Shown piece after piece: positions 8,701 to 14,044 of a stretch of DNA of 19,549 bases (within the stretch, counting starts at the first letter, position 1; each line of letters opens with the position of its first letter). Location: contig JALRGF010000265.1 of assembly GCA_023253495.1 (NCBI GenBank), positions 1 through 19,549 on the forward strand, given 5' to 3'. The translations under genes and the position numbers were made by a program. Source of the stretch: Verrucomicrobiales bacterium. GTDB taxonomy: Bacteria; Verrucomicrobiota; Verrucomicrobiia; Verrucomicrobiales; V1-33. The notes under the pieces are model-generated. The model searched no databases. It saw only the letters and a list, made by a program, of their open reading frames with translations, and was not told where the DNA came from.

Positions 8701-9448
8701 CATAGCCGCCCGCGGCCGACAAGGCGCGCAGGACGACGTCGCCGCTCGGCCGCCCCGGCGGTCCGGTCCGCAGCGCCCGGGTGTCAATGCCGCCGACTTC
8801 AATCGATCCGGCGTCGATGCGCACGGCCCGGACCGGATTCCCGCCTCGGTCGGTGTCGCTGTAATTGATCATGCCCTTGATGCGCACGGGGCCGGCCGCG
8901 GTGATCCTCAGGTCTTCTTCGATTTCGGAGCTGACGTCCTCGACGTGCAGGTCGATTTCATTCAGCTCGACGGCCTCGGCATTCCGGATGGTCAGACCGC
9001 GCGGCTTCCGGTTGCGCGGCCCTTCCTCCCGCAGGCCGACGATGCGCCCGGCCCCGGTGATCGAGCCGCCGCCCAGATCAAGGATGAACGACCGGGTCTC
9101 GCTGCGGTTGCCGATCGACGTCTCGATGTACCCGCCTTCCCGGATTTCCAGATTTCCGGAAGCGAAGACAAACGTGACGTTCGCGTTGTCAGCATCGTCA
9201 TTGAGATCCGCGGAAAGGCGGATGGCCGCGCCGGACTCGATAACCAGGCCGTCCGGAATGGTGTAGACGGCCGGATCGCCGGGTGCACCGGACCCGCTCA
9301 GGGTGACGCCGGCCGCCTCGTGCGGGTTGAGCACGCCGTTCCAATCCTCGATGGTGGAAACGACAATCGGTGCGGCAAAGGCTCCCGGAGCCACGAGAAC
9401 CCACAGTGCGGCCAGCATCCGGGGCATGGAGATCGGAAATCGTTTCAT
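5711..9448 (-). CDS. Large secreted modular protein: duplicated beta-solenoid-like modules, three cadherin/Ig-like repeats, FN3, malectin-like domain
   Basis: 1245 residues from the ATG at 9448; an in-frame TTG at 9457 is a weaker start. Signal peptide MKRFPISMPRMLAALWVLVA, cleavage near AFA-AP (about 25). Order of parts: module A (about 29-325), three He_PIG/dystroglycan-cadherin-type repeats (about 349-615) each with D-(S/P)-(E/D)-GD and GP(A/S)WL.V..DG.LSG.P, module B (about 620-925), a fibronectin type III domain (about 936-1022) with the phrase NRTYSFRLRARN, a malectin-like carbohydrate-binding domain (about 1026-1180, GLNVNFALSSF onward), and a C-terminal domain ending SRFFRVRR. Modules A and B are clear duplicates (WNGVLNP/WDGVQNP; LDLGGGSITGAG/IDLGGGSFLGAG; IDLHV in both). 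Probably a cell-surface or secreted polysaccharide-binding or adhesive protein; no catalytic residues recognised. It heads the enzyme operon. Confidence 0.88.
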   Translation of the reverse strand: MKRFPISMPRMLAALWVLVAPGAFAAPIVVSTIEDWNGVLNPHEAAGVTLSGSGAPGDPAVYTIPDGLVIESGAAIRLSADLNDDADNANVTFVFASGNLEIREGGYIETSIGNRSETRSFILDLGGGSITGAGRIVGLREEGPRNRKPRGLTIRNAEAVELNEIDLHVEDVSSEIEEDLRITAAGPVRIKGMINYSDTDRGGNPVRAVRIDAGSIEVGGIDTRALRTGPPGRPSGDVVLRALSAAGGYDPASPANRFANRVVVNGPIRTDGNGSAGRVTLQGVVVQTGGSFALRAGTAAVSLQAGLDTLGAPRSDLFVNAAGVVPVTPVAYSVSWDGVKAPGTAPVFASDPVGRPRAVPGAPYAGTLAGAATDSEGDSLIYARGAGPAWLSVAPDGTLSGTPAPEDAGMNTWTVSASDGTRTTVALLRIGVSGRPTFFTNPVLKPNGFQSQPYTNTLADAAADPDGDPVTFAKIDGPAWLTVAADGALSGTPPPAATGTNSWSVRIADATGSDTATLTIIVGGSPLWLADPVGKAVARVGAQYAEAGQSLAGQAVDPDGDTIQFTKVSGPSWLQVAPDGALSGVPGEADASVQTWVVRASDATGGTTATLRIETIELGGPIRIDGVEVWDGVQNPRAGDGVVLSGSGTLGDPATYLIPTGLRFAPAGAIYLTAPGGPDNSIKFVIGPGKNIEMAAGSFISLSRLNRSELQTFSIDLGGGSFLGAGQILGIRNRDDSPRQLTIENAQDITLRAIDLHVVNANNGARNLEITAAGTVTVPRIDISDQDTGGNQVGNVIIKAETIRVGSIDTRSMRTASYRGNGSIELTALGAPEFNPGNAAANDYANRIAISGLLRTAGPAFPTNPGADGNIFLQAVGIGLNSTTPPEVPDGSTITLRAGVVRGGASVADLFADASGSLTAEHVVQWSGGAVAPAAPTLLSVEPFAATAVRLFWSAADVAATEFVIEQSTDGVSFAPAATVPGDIGQVEIGGLAANRTYSFRLRARNSIGASAYSGVESATTPAWGLNVNFALSSFTEGVPGYPVIGYADDYGAVFDDRGNGWSYGWAEDNSANTRLRNSLISPDARYDTLIHLQRNGDMVWEAAVPNGVYRVRLVAGDPTATDSVFQFDVEGMLTTAQAPALPSDFWREFTVDCVVNDGRLTVRSGPEAANNKLCFIDIVQASDPPVPLVITSITVNGGTLTVQWTGGGTLEASTTLAADWVSLGTGGSWTGPLTGPSRFFRVRR
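6680..7595 (-). repeat. Module B: second copy of the ~300-residue beta-solenoid-like module
   Basis: The encoded segment aligns along its length with module A (about 8480-9364). Shared blocks in the same order are W(N/D)GV(L/Q)NP, GV(T/V)LSGSG, (Y/L)(T/I)IP-G, NRSE, DLGGGS, GAG(R/Q)I, IDLHV, EITAAG/RITAAG, IDTR(A/S)(L/M)RT and (D/S)LF(V/A)(N/D)A(A/S)G. Boundaries are approximate. Confidence 0.75.
7610..8404 (-). repeat. Three tandem cadherin/He_PIG-type Ig-like repeats within the large secreted protein
   Basis: Each unit is about 90 residues. It starts with (A)PVFASDPVG, RPTFFTNPVL or SPLWLADPVG, continues with an acidic calcium-loop-like D-x-(E/D)-GD, then GPAWL/GPSWL, DG(T/A)LSG(T/V)P and a W(T/S/V)V strand. 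These folds usually act as rigid calcium-stabilised spacers; here they separate solenoid modules A and B. Confidence 0.75.
8480..9364 (-). repeat. Module A: first copy of the ~300-residue beta-solenoid-like module
   Basis: Rich in short beta-strand phrases of the form I-x-(A/G)-x-x-I-x-V-x-G-I (for example VRIDAGSIEVGGIDTR), typical of right-handed parallel beta-helix or autotransporter-like surface proteins. It is the N-terminal partner of the duplicated module encoded at about 6680-7595. Boundaries are approximate. Confidence 0.7.
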
Positions 9449-9684
9449 GATTTTCAAGGGTTGAGACAGGCGGGAGGTTCTGGGTTGACGGAGTGGCCGC
9501 CCGGCCGGGCCACCGTGCGGTCAGCCATCAGGCGTGGTTGCGTGAGGTGAGGCCGGCCGTCACAGCGTCGCGGACACACGCCACCTGCCCGCACCCGGGA
9601 AGCGAACCACCCGCGGCCGCACCGAAGGGCCTCACCCGCGGAAAGGTGCGAGGAATACCCCGGCGAAGGAGAGGCAGATGAGGC
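9449..9684 (-). other. Intergenic leader of the large secreted protein; no gene seen
   Basis: The spacer between the terminator of the PEP-CTERM gene and the large secreted protein start. I see no convincing ORF and no clean -35/-10 pair, although a promoter is expected because a strong terminator lies upstream. It contains a GC-rich inverted repeat (9493-9513). No Shine-Dalgarno precedes the ATG at 9448. Confidence 0.45.
9493..9513. repeat. GC-rich inverted repeat in the leader of the large secreted protein
   Basis: GTGGCC at 9493-9498 is mirrored by GGCCAC at 9508-9513 with CGG/CCG-rich sequence between. In the mRNA it would form a stable hairpin about 45-65 bases before the start codon. 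It could be a leader structure or protein-binding palindrome; function is unknown. Confidence 0.4.
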
Positions 9685-9715
9685 AGAAAAAGAACGGGCG
9701 GTGACGGATCACCGC
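9685..9715 (-). terminator. Rho-independent terminator of the PEP-CTERM gene
   Basis: On the minus strand, immediately after the TGA stop, GCGGTGA-TCCG-TCACCGC forms a perfect 7-bp stem with a 4-base loop (9698-9715). A T-run (TTCTTTTT, T5 at 9687-9691) follows seven bases later. It separates the PEP-CTERM gene from the large secreted protein, so the two are probably transcribed separately. Confidence 0.8.
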
Positions 9716-10498
9716 TCAGCGCCGGCGGCGCAGCAGGCCGAAGCCGGCGAGCAGCCCGAGGGCGGCGGCCGAAGGTTCCGGAACCGCGGCAAAGGCGACG
9801 CCATACATGTTACGGCCCTCGCCGAACGTATGCACGCTGAAGCTGCTGCCAGTGATCGGGCGCGAATAGATCGCGTAATAATTGTTGATCGTGCCGTCGA
9901 AATTTTCGTCGGCCCCGAGAATATCGATGGTCCCTGTGAAATCCGCGGGTTTCAGGCCGGTGATCACGGGTGACCATCCGTCAGCGGTGATCCAGTCGGC
10001 GGCCCCATTGGCGACCAGCGCCAGGCTCGGGTCGTCCAACGCATTACCGTCGCCAAGGCGGGCATCGACAAACAGGTACGCCGATCCCGGACCATTGGTG
10101 GTGATGTCGATGCGGAACGGCGGGCTCACGTTGTCGCGGTTGCCATTCATGGTCATCACGTAGGGCAGTCCGGCGAGATACGTCGGGAAATTGGCCGCGT
10201 CGCCGGCCACGCCCAAGGCCGCACCGAAGCCGGCATAGGCATGGCGCCGGTCGGTCAGGCTCAGGGTGACCGTGGCAATGGGGCTGGCGGCATCCGAGTG
10301 CCCGAGCGTCGGAACCAGATAATCAGTGACATGAACCGTTCCGCCCTGCTGGACGGTCAGGATGTCTCCGGTTTTGACGGTGCCGGTGGAAGTACCATTG
10401 GTGAAGGCATCGCCGTTGGTGGCGGTGGCCGACAGAATCGCGGCGCCGGCCGCAGGGCAGGCCGCGAGGAGCAGGATGGCGGTCAACGAGGGTTTCAT
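9716..10498 (-). CDS. PEP-CTERM sorting-domain secreted protein
   Basis: 260 residues from the ATG at 10498. The frame stays open upstream to 10576, but MKPSLTAILLLAACPAAGAA is a textbook signal peptide and fixes the start. The C-terminus is the tripartite sorting signal VPEPSAAALGLLAGFGLL followed by RRRR: PEP motif, hydrophobic stretch and basic tail. It is recognised by exosortase systems in exopolysaccharide-making bacteria. The middle (about 210 residues) is beta-rich with Asn/Gly/Thr and resembles no family I can name; a phrase such as FTGTIDILGADENFDGTI suggests a calcium-binding-like loop. It probably sits in the envelope or matrix after exosortase processing. No exosortase gene lies in this window. 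It is followed at once by an intrinsic terminator, so it is probably monocistronic. Confidence 0.85.
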   Translation of the reverse strand: MKPSLTAILLLAACPAAGAAILSATATNGDAFTNGTSTGTVKTGDILTVQQGGTVHVTDYLVPTLGHSDAASPIATVTLSLTDRRHAYAGFGAALGVAGDAANFPTYLAGLPYVMTMNGNRDNVSPPFRIDITTNGPGSAYLFVDARLGDGNALDDPSLALVANGAADWITADGWSPVITGLKPADFTGTIDILGADENFDGTINNYYAIYSRPITGSSFSVHTFGEGRNMYGVAFAAVPEPSAAALGLLAGFGLLRRRR

Positions 10499-10612
10499 GG
10501 TGGGTTTGGCGTGAAGTGGGGGCGGATGCTGGAACATCGAAAGTGTGCACGCCGCCCGACCGCGCCGTCCATACACGAACTGCCGGCAATCATGCGATTT
10601 CTGCCGATTCTT
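10499..10612 (-). other. Spacer between the AraC regulator and the PEP-CTERM gene
   Basis: 114 bases without a gene. Read on the minus strand just after the AraC stop, CGGC-AGA-AATC-GCAT-GATT-GCCG can form an interrupted hairpin, but without a T-run. The rest should hold the promoter of the PEP-CTERM gene; I see no convincing -35/-10 pair and no Shine-Dalgarno before 10498. Confidence 0.35.
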
Positions 10613-11458
10613 TCAGCCGCGCGCCTCGCGCCGGTACTGCGTCGGGCTCATTCCCGATGCCCGCCGGAAAAAATGACTGAAATAAAACTCGCTCGAAAAA
10701 TGCAGGCGCGCCGCCACCGTCTTCACGGTCAGGCGGGAATCACCGAGCAGCCGCCGCGCCTCATCGAGTCGGGTGCGCTGCAGAAACGCATGCAGCGTCT
10801 CGGCGCGCGACGCCTTGAACAACTCGCGCAGCCGCGAATACCCGACCCCCGCCGTCCGGACCAGCTCGGCTGCCTGCCAGTCGCGCTCGGGTGCCGCCAG
10901 CACCGCCTCCAGCACCCGGCGCACCGGTTCGGGTTCCCGGGGAGCCGAGGTCACGAAGAGTTGCCGCACGGCTGCCAGCCGCAACAGCACGCCGTCAATC
11001 AATTCATGCACCCGCCATTCCCAGTCCGCCGGCCGCTGCCGCGCCAACTGCAGCAGTCGGCGCTGGGTGCGGCGCAGCGCCGCCTGTTCCGTCTTCCCCG
11101 GAAGATCGAATTCCGCGGTCGTCCCCAGCGCCTCCCGCCACACTTCCAGGGCGGGCCCGTGAAACCGGAACCCGGCCGTCACCAGCCGCTCGCCTTCCTG
11201 CGGCAGATAGCGGCGCGACTGCCGCAGATCGACCAGCCAGCAGCGGGGCCCCTGTCCGACCGGATACTGCCGCCCGCCCGTTTCCAGCATCCCGTGGCCG
11301 CGTTCGACCCAGAACAGGTGCAGCCCGGCCTTGTCCGCGCCTGCGTGGTGTTCGACCTCGTCGCGCCACACCCGGCCCACGGAAAGAAGATGCCACAGGA
11401 GCCGCCGCGCCTGCGGCGCCGGCTCGGCCAGGTGGAGCTCGGTAAAAGAAACAGGCAT
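10613..11458 (-). CDS. AraC/XylS-family transcriptional regulator
   Basis: 281 residues, the normal length, starting at the ATG at 11458. The N-terminal half (about 30-110) looks like a cupin-type effector-binding domain (GLHLFWVERGHGMLETGG). The C-terminal half has the two AraC helix-turn-helix units: the first at about 194-215 (AAELVRTAGVGYSRLRELFK) and the second at about 243-268 (TVAARLHFSSEFYFSHFF), ending in the family signature GMSPTQYRR (269-277). It is transcribed divergently from the sugar cassette starting at 11743, so it is the obvious candidate sensor and activator of that cassette and perhaps of itself. The effector is likely a sugar or polyol, by analogy with AraC, RhaS and XylR proteins; this is inference. 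Confidence 0.9.
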   Translation of the reverse strand: MPVSFTELHLAEPAPQARRLLWHLLSVGRVWRDEVEHHAGADKAGLHLFWVERGHGMLETGGRQYPVGQGPRCWLVDLRQSRRYLPQEGERLVTAGFRFHGPALEVWREALGTTAEFDLPGKTEQAALRRTQRRLLQLARQRPADWEWRVHELIDGVLLRLAAVRQLFVTSAPREPEPVRRVLEAVLAAPERDWQAAELVRTAGVGYSRLRELFKASRAETLHAFLQRTRLDEARRLLGDSRLTVKTVAARLHFSSEFYFSHFFRRASGMSPTQYRREARG

Positions 11459-11742
11459 CCCGTGGGCCAGGGGGTTATGTCAGAACACGCGGCTGCGGTG
11501 CAAGCAGCCAGCGATTTACTATTAAACCCGCGGAAGCCGCACCGGGCGAGCAAAAACGCCGTAGCGAAGAGGAAAAGGGCACCGGAATCGACGGCCGGGA
11601 AATGCCGCGGGATGCGGCCGTCACCGCCGCCACCCTCCTGGAACGGAGCGGGAGGATCCGCGCCAGCGGACCGGCGAAAATGTATAACATCTTTGCCGTT
11701 TCAATCATTGGGAGCGGTGGCCGGCCGGCGTATGGATCGGCC
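11459..11742. promoter_or_regulatory. Divergent control region between the AraC gene and the sugar cassette
   Basis: 284 bases without a credible gene. An AT-rich island at about 11514-11526 (minus strand GGTTTAATAGTAAATCGC) is a plausible -10 region for the AraC gene. A second island, TGTATAACATCTTTGC at 11681-11696, lies 46 bases before the start of the Gfo/Idh gene and is a plausible -10 or operator for the cassette. Both stand out against the GC-rich background. No clear -35 hexamers are visible, as expected for activator-dependent promoters. An upstream in-frame extension of the Gfo/Idh frame exists here but is judged non-coding. Confidence 0.5.
11681..11696 (+). promoter_or_regulatory. 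AT-rich motif TGTATAACATCTTTGC (putative promoter/operator), copy 1
   Basis: It matches the element at 18091-18106 (TGTATAAGTTCTTTGC) at 14 of 16 bases. TGTATAA resembles an extended -10 and lies 46-62 bases before the Gfo/Idh start. The conserved TCTTTGC half extends beyond what a -10 needs, so it may be a regulator site or an initiation-region feature. Confidence 0.45.
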
Positions 11743-12774
11743 ATGGCATCCACCCCCCTCGGCATCGGCATCATCGGCAGCGGCCGCGCCGGCATGATCC
11801 ACGCCCGCAATTTCAACCGCCTCGTGCCCGGCGCCCGCGTTGCCGCGGTCACTGATCCGGTGATCGAAACGCGGGTGGCGGCCGGCCGCGGACTGCCAGG
11901 GGCCGCCGTCCACCCGGACGTGGATTCCCTGCTCGACGACCCCGCCGTCCGCGCCGTGGTCATTGCCGCGCCGACCGCCCGCCACCGCGATATCGCGGTC
12001 GCCGCGGCTGAGGCCGGCAAACACATTTTCTGTGAAAAACCGATGGCCATGAATCCGGCGGAGTGTCGCGCCATGATTGACGCCGCCGCCCGGGCCGCGG
12101 TGGTGCTTCAGATCGGTTTCATGCGGCGGTTTGACGCCGGGTTCCTGGACGCGCGGGCGCGGGTCGAGGCCGGGGAGATCGGGGCGGTGGTGCTGGTCCG
12201 CTCGTGCACCCACGGGCCGACTTACCCGAAGCCCTGGATGTTCGACCTCCGCCAGAGCAACGGCCCGCTCGCGGAAGTCTGCAGCCATGACATTGACACC
12301 CTGCGCTGGTTCACCGGCGGCGAGTTCACCGAGGTCCACGCGTTCGCCGGCAATTACCGCACTCCGGAGGCGCGCGCCACCTATCCGGATTTTTACGATC
12401 AGGTCCTGCTCAGCGCACGATTCGACACCGGTGCCCAGGGCAGCATCACCGGCGCTCAGGGCGTCCAGTATGCGTACGACTCGCGCGTTGAAATCCTCGG
12501 TACTCACGGCCTGATCACCATCGGCAGCCTGCAGGCCGGCCACACCGTCATCTGCACCCGCGACAAGGAGTTGCGCCAGCCGGCCGTGGTCTCGTGGACT
12601 CAGCTGTACCGCGACGCCTACCTCGCCGAGGACATCGAATTCATCGCCGCCATCAACGAAGGGCGGGCGGCCCGCGTCACCGGCCACGACGGCCTGGCCG
12701 CCGTGGCCGTGGTCAATGCCGGCAACCGGTCGATCACCGAACGCCGGCCGGTGGCGCTCGACCCGCCAACCTGA
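11743..12774 (+). CDS. Gfo/Idh/MocA-family NAD(P)-dependent oxidoreductase (inositol 2-dehydrogenase-like)
   Basis: 343 residues from the ATG at 11743, which lies ten residues before the Rossmann motif GIIGSGRAG (9-17). Upstream in-frame starts (ATG 11680 or 11602) would add an odd N-terminal tail and are disfavoured. The family signature CEKPMAMN (97-104, K99) and the catalytic region GPLAEVCSHDIDTLRWF (174-190, H182, D185) are present. In myo-inositol dehydrogenase the position four before the His is Asp; here it is Glu (E178). The family oxidises or reduces hydroxyls of sugars, inositols and their derivatives. It is the first gene of the plus-strand cassette, 170 bases before the zinc-type dehydrogenase and divergent from the AraC gene. 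It probably acts on the inducing sugar or cyclitol; the substrate is unknown. Confidence 0.88.
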   Translation: MASTPLGIGIIGSGRAGMIHARNFNRLVPGARVAAVTDPVIETRVAAGRGLPGAAVHPDVDSLLDDPAVRAVVIAAPTARHRDIAVAAAEAGKHIFCEKPMAMNPAECRAMIDAAARAAVVLQIGFMRRFDAGFLDARARVEAGEIGAVVLVRSCTHGPTYPKPWMFDLRQSNGPLAEVCSHDIDTLRWFTGGEFTEVHAFAGNYRTPEARATYPDFYDQVLLSARFDTGAQGSITGAQGVQYAYDSRVEILGTHGLITIGSLQAGHTVICTRDKELRQPAVVSWTQLYRDAYLAEDIEFIAAINEGRAARVTGHDGLAAVAVVNAGNRSITERRPVALDPPT

Positions 12775-12881
12775 AAACCGGGGGATGCGGGCCGGGTGTT
12801 TGCGTGGGGGCGCGGGTCCGCCCGGTCCGGAGGCGGGCGGGGCCCGACGGGTGACCACCATGCCGCCGGTCTGCGCCGGAG

Positions 12882-12887
12882 TATAAT
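12882..12887 (+). promoter_or_regulatory. Perfect -10 box TATAAT upstream of the zinc-type dehydrogenase
   Basis: TATAAT in an otherwise GC-rich spacer, 57 bases before the ATG at 12945. No -35 of recognisable quality is seen 16-18 bases upstream (CATGCC). It suggests that the dehydrogenase-kinase part of the cassette has its own start, perhaps activator-dependent. Confidence 0.5.
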
Positions 12888-12910
12888 TATCCGACGGTAT
12901 CGGTCACTGG

Positions 12911-12925
12911 CCGGCGCACCGCCGG
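12911..12925 (+). repeat. 5'-leader hairpin CCGGCG-CAC-CGCCGG
   Basis: A perfect 6-bp GC stem with a 3-base loop between the TATAAT and the ATG at 12945. It could affect initiation or be a protein-binding palindrome. In GC-rich DNA such a stem can also arise by chance. Confidence 0.35.
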
Positions 12926-12944
12926 TGGGCTACATCTCCGGCGC

Positions 12945-13988
12945 ATGAAAGCCGCCCGCCTTTTCGGTCCCCACGACCTCCGCATCCAGGATCTGCCGGT
13001 CCCCGAGCCGGGGCCGGGGGAACTGCTGTTGCGCACCGGCAGCGCCAGCGTCTGCGGGACCGACATCCGCATGCTCACCCACGGCCATGCCTTCGCCACG
13101 CCGGAATCGCCGCTGGTCATCGGTCATGAAATGGCCGGGACCATCGAGCGCGTGGGCGCGGGGGTCGGCGGGTACCGCGTCGGTCAGCGCGTCTGCGTGG
13201 CTCCGAACTACAACCCGACGGCGTCGCGCCTGACGGTGGCCGGCGACGGCCATTTGGACCCCGGCTACCGCGCCCTCGGTATTCACGAGGATGGGGCGTT
13301 TGCGGAGTTCGTGCGGATTCCCGCGCTCGCCGTGCAGCAGGGCAATGTGTTTCCGATTGCCGACCATGTGTCGTTCGCCGAGGCCGCGCTGGTCGAGCCG
13401 ATGGCGTGTGTTTTCAATGCGTACGAGAAAGCGCGCACCGGCCCGGGCGACACCGTGCTCATTATCGGGGCCGGGCCGATCGGGGTGATGCACGCCCAGA
13501 TGTCAAAGCTCGCCGGCGCCGGCCGCGTCATCATCAATGACGTGAATGCCGAGCGCCTGGCCATGGCCCGGGAAATCGACCGGTCGTTCCTCACCGTCGG
13601 CGGCGACTTGCGCGACGAGGTGCGTCAGCTGACCGGCGGTGCGGGCCCCGACGTCATCATCACCGCCTGCCCGGTGCCGGAAGTCCAGTCGCTGGCCGTC
13701 GAGCTCGCCGCCGTCAACGGCCGCATCGTCTTCTTCGGAGGTCTGCCGAAAGACCGCGCCGTGGTGCCGCTCGATACCAACATCATCCACTACCGCCAGC
13801 TGCTCGTCACCGGGACCACCCGCCAGAGCCTGCGCCAGTTCCAGGCGACCCTCGCCCTCGTCACCGACGGCGTGCTCCGCCTCGAGGACCTGGTCACCTC
13901 GGTCCACCCGGTCGAGGAAACAAAACAAGCCATCGCCGCCATGGCGTCCGCGCGCGGTCTGAAATCCCGGCTTTCCTTCGCCGCCTGA
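12945..13988 (+). CDS. Medium-chain zinc-type alcohol/polyol dehydrogenase lacking the structural-zinc lobe cysteines
   Basis: 347 residues, the usual length for the sorbitol/threonine dehydrogenase group of the MDR superfamily. Catalytic zinc ligands are present: C37 in SVCGTD, H61-E62 in GHE and E151 in VEP. The NAD(P)-binding motif is IGAGPIG (174-180). The lobe that normally carries four cysteines (CxxCxxCx7C) reads NYNPTASRLTVAGDGHLDP (88-106) and has none, so the structural zinc should be absent. Expected activity is NAD(P)-dependent oxidation of a secondary hydroxyl on a polyol or sugar acid. It is followed by the kinase after 56 bases and has its own TATAAT upstream. It probably provides the ketose-like substrate of the FGGY kinase, or a step after it. 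The substrate is not recognisable from sequence. Confidence 0.9.
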   Translation: MKAARLFGPHDLRIQDLPVPEPGPGELLLRTGSASVCGTDIRMLTHGHAFATPESPLVIGHEMAGTIERVGAGVGGYRVGQRVCVAPNYNPTASRLTVAGDGHLDPGYRALGIHEDGAFAEFVRIPALAVQQGNVFPIADHVSFAEAALVEPMACVFNAYEKARTGPGDTVLIIGAGPIGVMHAQMSKLAGAGRVIINDVNAERLAMAREIDRSFLTVGGDLRDEVRQLTGGAGPDVIITACPVPEVQSLAVELAAVNGRIVFFGGLPKDRAVVPLDTNIIHYRQLLVTGTTRQSLRQFQATLALVTDGVLRLEDLVTSVHPVEETKQAIAAMASARGLKSRLSFAA

Positions 13989-14044
13989 TTCCTCACCGCC
14001 TGATCCTTTCCGGCATCTCCGTCCGCATCCTGACTTTTGGCAAC

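Larger units (their letters stand above)
12775..12944 (+). other. Intergenic with internal promoter candidate and hairpins
   Basis: 170 bases. Very GC-rich sequence near the left end includes CCGCCC...GGGCGG (about 12817-12840), a possible attenuating stem without a T-run. It is followed by a perfect TATAAT and a 6-bp hairpin before the next start. No gene is seen. Confidence 0.4.

Noticed and set aside
11602..11742. N-terminal extension of the Gfo/Idh protein to an upstream start
   Set aside because: It would place about 47 residues without family similarity before the Rossmann fold and cover the AT-rich promoter-like motif; the ATG at 11743 gives normal family length.
12817..12840. GC-rich inverted repeat after the Gfo/Idh gene as a terminator
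   Set aside because: The stem has no following T-run, and such short GC stems are common in this base composition.
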